From: Alterisphingorhabdus sp038748365
GTDB lineage: Bacteria > Pseudomonadota > Alphaproteobacteria > Sphingomonadales > Sphingomonadaceae
Assembly: GCA_038748365.1 (NCBI GenBank)
Contig: JBCDIZ010000011.1
Location: forward strand, 1-64,000
Length of the DNA stretch: 64,000 nt
Reading direction: 5' to 3'
The translations under genes were made by a program, and so were the position numbers. This document shows, one piece after another, positions 34,000-41,992 of the stretch (the stretch's first letter is position 1; every line of letters begins with the position of its first letter). The notes under the pieces are model-generated. The model was not told where the DNA came from. It was given only the letters and a program-made list of their open reading frames with translations, and did no database searches.

Positions 34000-35226
34000 T
34001 TACAGCGCGATCTGCCGACCGCCTTTGAACAGCGCAGTGACACGGCCTTGAACTGGCATCTTGTCAAACGGTGTATTCCCCGCCGCAGCTTCCATTTTCG
34101 CTGAATCGACGACCCAAGGTCGATCCATATCAAACACCATGATATCGGCTTCCATCCCCTCTGTCAGAGCGCCAGCATCAACGCTGAGAATCGCAGCCGG
34201 GTTGGCAGTCAGTTTGGCGATAGCATCGGACAGGCTCAGCACCTTATCACGCACCAGATTGAGGGTCAGAGCAAGCAATGTCTCTGCACCCGCCATACCC
34301 GGCTCAGCATCGGCAAAGGGCAGACGTTTATCCTCGGGACCGCGCGGATCATGGCCTGAGGCGATCACATCGATTGTGCCATCGGTCAGCGCTTCGAGAC
34401 AGGCCTGGCGGTCATCTTCACTGCGCAACGGCGGCGACAAGCGGGCGAATGTACGGAAGCCGCCCAGTGCGACATCTGACAGCATGAAATGCGCCGGGGT
34501 AATACCGCAGGTGACCGATAGACCTTCAGCCTTGGCAGTGCGGATCAGATCGAGTCCGGCGCGGGTCGTTACCTGACGGAAATGCACATGCGCGCCGCTT
34601 AACCGTACCAGCGCGATATCTCGGGCGATGGATATGGCTTCGGCTTCGGCAGGCGCAGAAGGCAGGCCGAGGCGCAGTGCCATTTCGCCATCGGTCGCGA
34701 CGGCTTTGCCGGTCAACCCCTGATCTTCGCTATGGACAAACAGCGGTAGATTGAGCGCTGCGCAATATTGCATCAGGCGCAACATGGTACCGCTATCGGC
34801 GATCCAGCCGCGCCCGGTGGCGACGCCGCGCGCGCCAGCATCCTGCATAAGTGCCAGTTCAGCCATTTCCTTGCCCGCCAATTCGCGGGTTGCGCCGCCC
34901 AGCGGATGGACCCAGAAATCGGGCTTTCCCGACTGCGCAACAAAGCGCACCCGCGCCGGATGGTCGAGCGGCGGGTTCTGATCGGGCATCACCGCAGCGC
35001 GCGTGATGCCGCCAAAATGGAAGGCGGGCTTGTCGATGGCGAATACGCCGAGATCAATAATACCCGGCGCGACATAATGGCCTCCGGCATCCAGCGCGTC
35101 AGCAGGAGCAATATCGGGATTGATGGCGCTGATCTCATCACCCGACATGGCGAGGGATCCGGCCTCGGATATGCTGCCATCGGGCAGGATGAGTTGGCCA
35201 TTGGTGATGCTGGAGGTATTGCTCAT
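34000..35226 (-). CDS. Dihydroorotase-like protein PyrC', probably non-catalytic ATCase partner
   Basis: 408 residues with the amidohydrolase fold (HYVAPGIIDLG, HVHFRQVTT, SGHDPRGPEDK). The zinc-binding HxH usually found just after the first motif is missing: the segment reads DLGVFAIDKP where active enzymes have D-x-R/H-x-H-x-R. The later TDHAPH motif is changed to SGHDPR. It overlaps pyrB by four bases. In Pseudomonas an inactive dihydroorotase homologue of this kind is required to assemble aspartate carbamoyltransferase, and the same role is inferred here. An active dihydroorotase must be encoded elsewhere. Confidence 0.82.
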   Translation of the reverse strand: MSNTSSITNGQLILPDGSISEAGSLAMSGDEISAINPDIAPADALDAGGHYVAPGIIDLGVFAIDKPAFHFGGITRAAVMPDQNPPLDHPARVRFVAQSGKPDFWVHPLGGATRELAGKEMAELALMQDAGARGVATGRGWIADSGTMLRLMQYCAALNLPLFVHSEDQGLTGKAVATDGEMALRLGLPSAPAEAEAISIARDIALVRLSGAHVHFRQVTTRAGLDLIRTAKAEGLSVTCGITPAHFMLSDVALGGFRTFARLSPPLRSEDDRQACLEALTDGTIDVIASGHDPRGPEDKRLPFADAEPGMAGAETLLALTLNLVRDKVLSLSDAIAKLTANPAAILSVDAGALTEGMEADIMVFDMDRPWVVDSAKMEAAAGNTPFDKMPVQGRVTALFKGGRQIAL

Positions 35227-36215
35227 GACCAGCCCTCCACCTGCCGCGCTCTGCGGGTCAGCACATCAAGACAAGCCATACGCATCGCCACGCCCATTTC
35301 CACTTGCTCGGTAACGCTGGAGCGGCCGGGATCATCGGCGACATTGCTGTCAATCTCGACACCGCGATTCATCGGGCCGGGGTGCATCACTAGCGCATCG
35401 GGCGAGGCACGGGTCAGGCGCTCTTCGGTCAGGCCATAAAGCCGCCGATATTCCCGGGTGGAAGGGATAAACTGCCCTTGCATCCGCTCATTTTGCAGCC
35501 GCAGCATCATTATGACATCCACGCCGTCCAATGCTGCATCAAAATCGGTAAAAGCGGTAACCTGCATTGCCTCAATCGCGCTGGGCATTAGCGAGGGCGG
35601 GCCGACTACGCGCACTTCCGCGCCCAATGTGCTGAGGCAGATGATGTTCGATCGTGCGACCCGGCTGTGCAAAATGTCGCCGCAAATCGCTATCTTTAGT
35701 CCGCCAATCTCACCCTTACGGCGGCGGATGGTGAGAGCATCGAGCAGCGCCTGAGTCGGGTGCTCATGGCTGCCGTCGCCAGCATTGAGCACCGGGCAAT
35801 CGACCTTGTCGGCGATCAGCTGCACCGCGCCCGAGCTGCCATGGCGGATGACAATCGCATCGGCGCGCATGGCGTTGAGCGTCATTGCCGTGTCGATCAG
35901 CGTCTCGCCCTTTTTGATACTCGATTGCGCCGCATGCATATTGACGACATCGGCGCCAAGGCGCTTGCCAGCGATCTCGAACGACAACAGCGTGCGGGTC
36001 GAATTCTCGAAAAAGGCGTTGATAACGGTCAGGCCTGCCAGCCTGTCATCATGCTTTGACGATTGTTGGTTAAGCGCCACCCATTGCTCGGCCTCGGCCA
36101 GAAGATACTGAATTTCCCAGGGTTGCAGCCCGGCAATGCCCAGCAAATTGCGGTGCGGAAAGGCATCCGAACCTTCAGGAAAAGGCGGATAGGCTGGAGA
36201 ATCTGTCGCTGTCAT
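35223..36215 (-). CDS. pyrB: Aspartate carbamoyltransferase catalytic subunit
   Basis: 330 residues from the ATG at 36215; the open frame goes back to a TTG at 36254, which is less likely. Carbamoyl-phosphate site FFENSTRTLLSFE and HEHPTQALLDALTIRR are conserved, as is the C-terminal MHPGPMNRGVEI. It makes carbamoyl-aspartate, the committed step of pyrimidine synthesis. ATGA overlap with the pseudo-dihydroorotase gene indicates a tight complex. No pyrI regulatory subunit is present. Confidence 0.96.
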   Translation of the reverse strand: MTATDSPAYPPFPEGSDAFPHRNLLGIAGLQPWEIQYLLAEAEQWVALNQQSSKHDDRLAGLTVINAFFENSTRTLLSFEIAGKRLGADVVNMHAAQSSIKKGETLIDTAMTLNAMRADAIVIRHGSSGAVQLIADKVDCPVLNAGDGSHEHPTQALLDALTIRRRKGEIGGLKIAICGDILHSRVARSNIICLSTLGAEVRVVGPPSLMPSAIEAMQVTAFTDFDAALDGVDVIMMLRLQNERMQGQFIPSTREYRRLYGLTEERLTRASPDALVMHPGPMNRGVEIDSNVADDPGRSSVTEQVEMGVAMRMACLDVLTRRARQVEGWS

Positions 36216-36257
36216 TAAAATGGGAGCATTAGGCACAGTCGGGCGTAACCGCAAGGG

Positions 36258-36632
36258 CTAACCCGGTGCGTTGCTGTTGGCCTTTGCTGTGAACCCGGAA
36301 ATAAGGAAAAGGGCTGAACCCAGTCCCATGACCACCATTGGCAACCATCCATTCAGCATGAGTGCCAGCGCACCGCAGGCAAACACCGCTGCGGCCAGGA
36401 TCACGCAAATCGGAAGACGGACATTGGGTTTCCACAACGCGAGGAGCCCAAAGGCCGCTAGTGTGAGCAAAAACAGGCTGGGCAGGATGAAAAGTATCGG
36501 AAACATCCCCTTGAGAAAATCGGGGGCATCGCTCGCATTCATCTCATTTGTGACACCTGAAAATCCTGAAATATGCAAGGCGGCTATGGCGAGGACGAAA
36601 GTTATTCCGAGAACACAGGAAATTGCAGACAT
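36258..36632 (-). CDS. Hypothetical membrane protein
   Basis: 124 residues, four predicted membrane helices (VLGITFVLAIAALHISGF; LFILPSLFLLTLAAFGLLAL; CVILAAAVFACGALALML; MVVMGLGSALFLISGF). AGAGGA stands five bases before the ATG. No conserved functional motif is visible. It lies between ruvX and pyrB on the same strand and could be in the same transcript. Confidence 0.65.
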   Translation of the reverse strand: MSAISCVLGITFVLAIAALHISGFSGVTNEMNASDAPDFLKGMFPILFILPSLFLLTLAAFGLLALWKPNVRLPICVILAAAVFACGALALMLNGWLPMVVMGLGSALFLISGFTAKANSNAPG

Positions 36633-36649
36633 ATCATTCCTCTTCGCTT

Positions 36650-37123
36650 TTATGGGTGCAGAGTCCCGCTTTGCACCAGTGCATCAATCGCGCCTTGCAG
36701 GATATATTCCGCCGCCTTGGCATCGACCTGCGCCGCGCGTTTAGCACGGCTGACATCGGCGGCGATCATTGCGCGTTCCACCGCCATAGTGGACCAGCGC
36801 TCATCCCATAACAGGATCGGCAATTCCAATATCTGCAAGTTACGAGCAAAGGCACGGGTGGATTGCGTTTGCGGTGTATCCCGCCCGTCGAGCGAGAGCG
36901 GTAGGCCGATGACGATACCGACAATATTCTGGGCGTTGATAATCACGCGCAGCTTTTCCACATCCTTGCTGAACTTGCCACGCGGCAGGGTTTTGTCAGC
37001 CGAGGCGATGCTCCATCCGGCATCGCAAAAGGCAATACCGATGGTTTTGCTGCCAACATCCAACGCCATCAACCGCCCGCCTCCAGGCAGAGCCGCGCGG
37101 AAATCGGCGGGGTCGGTGGTCAT
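36650..37123 (-). CDS. ruvX: Putative pre-16S rRNA nuclease / Holliday junction resolvase-like YqgF
   Basis: 157 residues with the RNase H-like fold: ALDVGSKTIGIAF holds the first catalytic Asp, GLPLSLDGRDTPQTQ the Glu/substrate region, and LWDERWSTMAVERAM the following acidic motif. In E. coli YqgF trims the 5' end of pre-16S rRNA. Its ribosome site GGAGGAG is the outermost part of the palindromic element at 37130, so that repeat supplies a translation signal. Confidence 0.93.
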   Translation of the reverse strand: MTTDPADFRAALPGGGRLMALDVGSKTIGIAFCDAGWSIASADKTLPRGKFSKDVEKLRVIINAQNIVGIVIGLPLSLDGRDTPQTQSTRAFARNLQILELPILLWDERWSTMAVERAMIAADVSRAKRAAQVDAKAAEYILQGAIDALVQSGTLHP

Positions 37124-37129
37124 ATTATC

Positions 37130-37306
37130 TCCTCCCCGTGCCGAAAGGCATAGGGAGGTGGCTCGCCGTAGCTTTAGCGAAGGTGAGACGGAGGGGCCGC
37201 AGCCCGAAGGGCGAGGAAGCTATTGTTGCCAACGGCGCAAAGCTCGCCTTCGGCTTCGCCCCCTCCACCGCTTTCAGCGGTCCCCCACCCCATAAATGGG
37301 GAGGAG
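37130..37306. repeat. Family A palindromic element, intergenic long form
   Basis: The unit begins TCCTCCCCGTG, ends TGGGGAGGA, and contains the block GGTGGCTCGCCGTAGCTTTAGCGAAGGTGAGACGGAG (quoted only in part: GGTGGCTCGCCGTAG) that also occurs in the copy at 45365. It is longer than other copies because of about 50 extra central bases. It lies between the DUF3089 gene and ruvX. Confidence 0.85.
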
Positions 37307-37321
37307 ATGGTGCATGCCTCA

Positions 37322-38455
37322 TCACTCGCCTGTATCTCCAGAACTATCCTCGCCCACAAATGCCGCCACCCTCCGTTCAGCATCAGCGCGAATATTGGCC
37401 CAGAACAGCGGGTAGTCATAGACATGGTAATTATTGCCCGGCAGCACATAATTGCCCAACTCCGGCGGGTCGCCGATTTTGAGGAACCCGCGCTCATCGC
37501 ATCGCGCCGGGACTGCTCCAGCGACAATCTCGCCATCGGTCAGCTTTTCATTTGGCACCAAGGTGCCGATATTCTCGTCCGCCGTCGTTTCACCATTGAC
37601 CACACCGCTGACCGGATTGACGCAGAGGGCAGGCTGTCCCGCGCGCGATTGGCCATCAAATCCGGTGGTCGAATCATAGGCGGAGAGAATAAGATCAGTA
37701 TCCGCCGGTTCGGCAAAGCTCTGCCAGCTTAACATGCAACCGGTCTGATCCGGCGCTTCGCATCCGGCCATTCCCATGGCAGGCAGGTCATTCGCCACCG
37801 AGATCGGCCAGCCGACAATATACGCCGCGACAATACGATCCGCGACCGGCTTTCCGGCAATCCGGTTCTGCAGCAAATAGGTGAGGTGCAGCGCCCCCTG
37901 GCTATGCCCGCCAAGAATGATCGGGGCATCTTCGGGAATATCGCGCAAGAACTCGGCAAAGGCGGTATCCACGTCCTTATAGGCCGCATCCAGCGCTTTT
38001 TGCGCTTCAGGCTGATCGGTGAGAAATGCACCAATCGCCGCCTGACGATAGCGCGGCGCCCAGATATGGCTGATGCCGTTGAACACGCTCGCCTGGCTGC
38101 GCAGGAAGATGCGCGCACGGTCTTGCGATTCCTTGTCATCCAGCGGCGCATTCCAGTTATCGGCGGCGAGATAGGACGTGGGATGAACATAAAAGGTATG
38201 GACCTTCGGGTCTTTTGCGACCTCAAAACCACCCGGCGTCCACAGCACCTGATTATTCTCGGTAATTTCCGGCCGTGAGAACCACATATCCACTGGAGCA
38301 TAAGCCGTCTCTGCCATCAGCTCCTGCTCGACAAACTCCGCCGTTGGCACAAAATAGAATTGCGAAAGCTCTTTGGGGAAGAGCCGCAACACGGTTAATC
38401 CAGCGATCACCAGCACAATCATGAAAGCAAAGAAATAGAGGAATTTGCGTGCCAA
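37322..38455 (-). CDS. DUF3089 alpha/beta-hydrolase-like protein
   Basis: About 377 residues. The likely start is a TTG at 38455, with GGAG six bases upstream; a TTG at 38467 is possible. An N-terminal membrane helix (LYFFAFMIVLVIAGLTVLRL) anchors an alpha/beta hydrolase domain with the nucleophile elbow GGHSQGALH and the family segments VHTFYVHPTSYL and YRQAAIGAF, which fit DUF3089. The substrate is unknown; an ester or thioester is likely. The same strand carries ruvX downstream, separated by a long palindromic element. Confidence 0.83.
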   Translation of the reverse strand: MARKFLYFFAFMIVLVIAGLTVLRLFPKELSQFYFVPTAEFVEQELMAETAYAPVDMWFSRPEITENNQVLWTPGGFEVAKDPKVHTFYVHPTSYLAADNWNAPLDDKESQDRARIFLRSQASVFNGISHIWAPRYRQAAIGAFLTDQPEAQKALDAAYKDVDTAFAEFLRDIPEDAPIILGGHSQGALHLTYLLQNRIAGKPVADRIVAAYIVGWPISVANDLPAMGMAGCEAPDQTGCMLSWQSFAEPADTDLILSAYDSTTGFDGQSRAGQPALCVNPVSGVVNGETTADENIGTLVPNEKLTDGEIVAGAVPARCDERGFLKIGDPPELGNYVLPGNNYHVYDYPLFWANIRADAERRVAAFVGEDSSGDTGE

Positions 38456-38593
38456 AAGGCTCTCCAACAGCTTGTCGGTTTAAAGAATATCGCAGCGATA
38501 TAGGCGGCGGATAGCACAAGGCCAAGCGGCGAATAGCGCAACCGGCATGAATTGCGCTTGAAGCAATGAATAGGCGATGCTAGCGGCAAAATC

Positions 38594-38896
38594 ATGTCTG
38601 TAAACGAAGATGATGTTCGCAAAATGGCTGTGTTGGCGCGGATTGCCATGCCCGATGAGGAAATCGCCGGGCTGGTGCCGGAGCTTAATAATATTCTCCA
38701 CTGGGTCGAGCAGCTGGGCGAAGTTGATGTCACTGGCGTCGAGCCAATGGCCTCTGTGATTCACAATAAGCAACGTCTGCGCGACGATGAGATCAATGCT
38801 GATCCGCAAACCGCAGGCGGCGTGCGCGACAAGGTGCTGGCCAATGCACCGATGGCCGAGCACGGTTTCTTTGGTGTGCCGAAGGTGATTGAATAA
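38594..38896 (+). CDS. gatC: Asp-tRNA(Asn)/Glu-tRNA(Gln) amidotransferase subunit C
   Basis: 100 residues, standard size, with VRKMAVLARIAMPDEEIAGL and the C-terminal DEINADPQTAGGVRDKVLANAP. GatC clamps GatA and GatB together. Its stop overlaps the gatA start (TAATG, one base). First gene of the gatCAB run. The product allows formation of Gln-tRNA and/or Asn-tRNA in a cell without the direct synthetase. Confidence 0.94.
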   Translation: MSVNEDDVRKMAVLARIAMPDEEIAGLVPELNNILHWVEQLGEVDVTGVEPMASVIHNKQRLRDDEINADPQTAGGVRDKVLANAPMAEHGFFGVPKVIE

Positions 38897-40380
38897 TGAC
38901 CAATCTAACTGACCTTGGCATCAAGGAAATCCGCGATGGCGTGCGTGCCGGAAGTTTCAGCGCGCGCGAAGTGGCCGAGGCGCATATCGAGCAGGTGTCC
39001 AAGGCCAAGGCGCTCAATGCCTTTCTGATCGAGACGCCGGACCATGCGATTGCTGCTGCCGATGCTGCCGATAAGGCCAAGGCCGCTGGCGAGGAATTGG
39101 CGTCTTTGGCTGGTGTACCCATCGGTATGAAAGACCTGTTCTGCACCGAGGGTGTAGAGGCGCGGGCCGCCAGCGCGATTTTGGACGGCTTTACGCCGAC
39201 CTATGAATCTACCGTTTCGGGCAAACTATTCGCCGCAGGTGCGGGGATGCTAGGCAAGCTCAATATGGACCAGTTCGCCATGGGCTCGTCCAACGAGACC
39301 AGCGCCTTTGGCAATGTCGTTTCGCCCTGGCGGCGCAATGATGGTGGCAATACCGATATGTCGCCTGGCGGCTCTTCGGGCGGTTCGTCTGCAGCGGTCG
39401 CGGCGCGGCTGTGTCCGGGTGCGACAGGCACTGATACCGGCGGTTCGATCCGTCAGCCAGCCGCCTTTACCGGCATTAGCGGCATTAAGCCGACCTATGG
39501 TCGTTGCTCGCGCTGGGGGATTATCGCCTTTGCCAGCTCGCTCGATCAAGCGGGTTCAATGGCGCGCGATGTTACCGATTGCGCGATCATGCTCGAAGCG
39601 ATGGCGGGCTATGACCCGAAAGACTCCACCTCGCTCAATGCGCCGGTGCCAAATTGGGAAGCGGGTCTTAATGCCGATCTGAAAGGCAAGCGCGTCGGTA
39701 TCCCTAAGGAATATCGCATCGACGGCACACCCGCTGAGATCAATGCACTTTGGGATCAGGGCGCGGCGTGGCTGAAAGATGCGGGCGCGGAGATTGTCGA
39801 GGTCTCGCTGCCGCACACCAAATATGCGCTCCCGGCCTATTATATCATCGCGCCGGCGGAGGCGTCGTCCAATCTCGCGCGCTATGATGGCGTGCGTTAT
39901 GGCCACCGCGAACTGCCGGATGGGGCAGGTCTGCAAGACATGTATGCTGAAACGCGTGAGGCGGGCTTTGGCGCAGAGGTAAAGCGGCGTATCATGATCG
40001 GCACCTATGTGCTGTCGGCGGGCTTTTACGATGCCTATTACACCCAGGCGCAAAAGGTCCGCACCCTGATTGCACGCGACTTTGAACAGGTGTGGCAGCA
40101 ATGCGATGTGCTGCTGACCCCGACCGCACCAAGTGCGTCCTTTGGTCTAGGTGAGAAAAGCAACGACCCGATTGCGATGTATCTCAATGACGTGTTCGCT
40201 GTCCCAGCCTCCATGGCAGGTCTTCCGGCGATGTCGGTGCCTGGTGGGCTGGACAGTCAGGGCCTGCCATTGGGCTTGCAGATTATCGGCAAAGAGCTTG
40301 ACGAGCAGGGCGTACTCAACGCGGGCCTCGCCATCGAACAGCGCGCAGGCTTTACCGCGCGTCCGGAGCAATGGTGGTGA
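38896..40380 (+). CDS. gatA: Glu-tRNA(Gln) amidotransferase subunit A
   Basis: 494 residues. The amidase-signature Ser-cisSer-Lys triad is visible: the lysine in GVPIGMKDLFC, the cis-serine in MSPGGSSGGSSAAVAA and the nucleophile in GTDTGGSIRQPAAF. It releases ammonia from glutamine or asparagine and passes it to GatB. It is followed by three unrelated small genes before gatB. Confidence 0.97.
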   Translation: MTNLTDLGIKEIRDGVRAGSFSAREVAEAHIEQVSKAKALNAFLIETPDHAIAAADAADKAKAAGEELASLAGVPIGMKDLFCTEGVEARAASAILDGFTPTYESTVSGKLFAAGAGMLGKLNMDQFAMGSSNETSAFGNVVSPWRRNDGGNTDMSPGGSSGGSSAAVAARLCPGATGTDTGGSIRQPAAFTGISGIKPTYGRCSRWGIIAFASSLDQAGSMARDVTDCAIMLEAMAGYDPKDSTSLNAPVPNWEAGLNADLKGKRVGIPKEYRIDGTPAEINALWDQGAAWLKDAGAEIVEVSLPHTKYALPAYYIIAPAEASSNLARYDGVRYGHRELPDGAGLQDMYAETREAGFGAEVKRRIMIGTYVLSAGFYDAYYTQAQKVRTLIARDFEQVWQQCDVLLTPTAPSASFGLGEKSNDPIAMYLNDVFAVPASMAGLPAMSVPGGLDSQGLPLGLQIIGKELDEQGVLNAGLAIEQRAGFTARPEQWW

Positions 40381-40386
40381 CAAGCA

Positions 40387-40818
40387 ATGACCCGGTTTTT
40401 TGCTGCTCTTATGCTACTTCTTTGCGGATGCGCTGAGGATAACAGCTTCATGCAAGCCTGCATGGAACGAAGTGATGTAGAAATCTACGATGTGAAGATT
40501 TGGGAAGAAGCAAAGGCAAAGATTAAGAAGACTATGGCCACGGCTTTACCGCTCTACGCGGGCACAAAGCCCTATGAACTTGAAGGATATAGGATACAGC
40601 CAGACGAAAAACCGGACTTTACCGGAATGGAAGTGGGCGGCATCAAACCAGTGGATTACATAGTGTATAAAGATACTGCCAAAGACACGATAAGGGTAGC
40701 TAGAATAAAGGGCTTTGTGCAACAAGGATCACTTCCCACGGGAGGGCGTGGTTACCCTGACCATTCTTCTCTTTTTCAATCATGCTTCTCGTTTAAGAGA
40801 TGGATTCGAAGTTTATGA
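40387..40818 (+). CDS. Hypothetical lipoprotein inside the gat operon
   Basis: 143 residues with a lipobox (LLLCGC) ending a short signal peptide. The mature protein contains KIKKTMATALPLYAG, then a stretch rich in D, K and E, and a C-terminal cysteine. Codon choice and A+T content are clearly unlike gatA and gatB. No family could be named. It starts six bases after gatA and overlaps the following gene by four bases, so it is embedded in the operon. An unusual cargo for this locus; origin by horizontal transfer is an inference. Confidence 0.6.
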   Translation: MTRFFAALMLLLCGCAEDNSFMQACMERSDVEIYDVKIWEEAKAKIKKTMATALPLYAGTKPYELEGYRIQPDEKPDFTGMEVGGIKPVDYIVYKDTAKDTIRVARIKGFVQQGSLPTGGRGYPDHSSLFQSCFSFKRWIRSL

Positions 40819-41618
40819 GAGATATGCAGAAACTTCATATTGTGGCTAGAAGCATTGCCATTTTCGGTGCCTTTGCGCTTACTAGTTGTTCGCTAGTCGA
40901 GCCACCAATCCATCGCGGTACGCTGGCGGGCAGCGCCGAGACCGAGCAATATTATGGCCCGGTGCTGACCATAGCTGAGGATACCCCCGCAGAATCAGCC
41001 ACCGCCTTGCAGCAGATCGCTGATGAGACGCTGCAGGTGATGACCTCGAACCGGTTTCTGGAAAATGCCATCGCAATGAGCGGGCAATATCCGGAACTCT
41101 TCATCAATGGCAAACTCGGCTATCGCTCGGCGGCCTGGACCGCGAGCAATTTTCAAGACCCGGTGGGTGATTATCGCTTTAACGCGACGCCAATAACGCT
41201 GGGCGAGAAGCGCGCCTTTACCGGTTATGACCGGCTTGGCTGGCGGATGCAGGTGCCGCAGGAAACCCTTACTCTCTGGGAATCAGAAGATGTGGTTGAG
41301 CGCAGCTGTGCGATACGGATTATCGCGCATGAGACTAGCCATACGCTGGTCGATATGGATGGCAGCATCGTAATGGTCGATGACGGCGCCGACGCCTTCA
41401 GCTCGCGCCGCACCGGTACCACTGGCAGCTATGTGATGGCCGGTCTTGCGCAATGCACCTGGCTGCAAAATCAGGGACGTATCGGCGAGAAAGAAGTGCC
41501 GGCCTGTGTCGCGGAATTCTATAAGGCGCCGGTCTTCCCATGGGAACGCGGCCAATTTGCTGACAATAAATGTGATGAATTTCCGGGTGATACGCCAATT
41601 GGCAAAGTCGGCCCGTAA
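40815..41618 (+). CDS. Putative lipoprotein with HExxH-type motif
   Basis: 267 residues from the ATG at 40815, overlapping the previous stop (ATGA). A signal peptide ends in a lipobox (FALTSC). The body has the motif AHETSHTLVDMDG: HExxH is the metal-binding core of zincin peptidases, and a Glu or Asp further on could be the third ligand. The family is not one I can name with certainty. GC content is closer to the housekeeping genes than that of its two neighbours. It is probably in the outer or inner membrane leaflet. Confidence 0.65.
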   Translation: MRDMQKLHIVARSIAIFGAFALTSCSLVEPPIHRGTLAGSAETEQYYGPVLTIAEDTPAESATALQQIADETLQVMTSNRFLENAIAMSGQYPELFINGKLGYRSAAWTASNFQDPVGDYRFNATPITLGEKRAFTGYDRLGWRMQVPQETLTLWESEDVVERSCAIRIIAHETSHTLVDMDGSIVMVDDGADAFSSRRTGTTGSYVMAGLAQCTWLQNQGRIGEKEVPACVAEFYKAPVFPWERGQFADNKCDEFPGDTPIGKVGP

Positions 41619-41632
41619 GTGGAAGTAGGATT

Positions 41633-41992
41633 ATGAGCGAAAATGCAAATGAGGATTTTAGCGAGTTGAAATCATTCATCTCCGGTAGCCTTAGAGCGGT
41701 CATGGAAGGCATAACTGAATCTGGGGCGCAGATGCCATCTGCTCATGGCTCAGGAGTTCACAAGTATAATGCTCCAGAGGAGGTTTCATTCGACATCGCC
41801 GTCTCTGCAGAGCGCTCAGGAGGCGCTAAAGGCGGATTTTCATTGAAAGTGCTATCAGTCGGTGCCGAGGCTGGAGCCAATATCGAAAAAACACAATCGA
41901 CTGTAACACGCATCCAGTTTGCAGTTCGGACGGAATTCAAAAGCAATGATTCCGATAAACCAATTATTGTACCTAGTAAGGGTGTCGTATGA
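41633..41992 (+). CDS. Trypco2-like (trypsin-co-occurring) domain protein
   Basis: 119 residues. From about residue 49 to the end the sequence EVSFDIAVSAERSGGAKGGF (shown in part) and the strand pattern SLKVLSVGAEAGANIEK, then TVTRIQFAV, match the form of the trypsin-co-occurring domain 2, a small beta-rich domain that appears beside trypsin-like or conflict-system genes. Family assignment is by pattern memory and could be wrong. It overlaps gatB by four bases (ATGA). Codon use is AT-shifted relative to gatB. Confidence 0.55.
   Translation: MSENANEDFSELKSFISGSLRAVMEGITESGAQMPSAHGSGVHKYNAPEEVSFDIAVSAERSGGAKGGFSLKVLSVGAEAGANIEKTQSTVTRIQFAVRTEFKSNDSDKPIIVPSKGVV

Noticed and set aside
37138..37482. 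114-codon frame across a palindromic repeat
   Set aside because: Most of it is repeat sequence and antisense to the DUF3089 gene.
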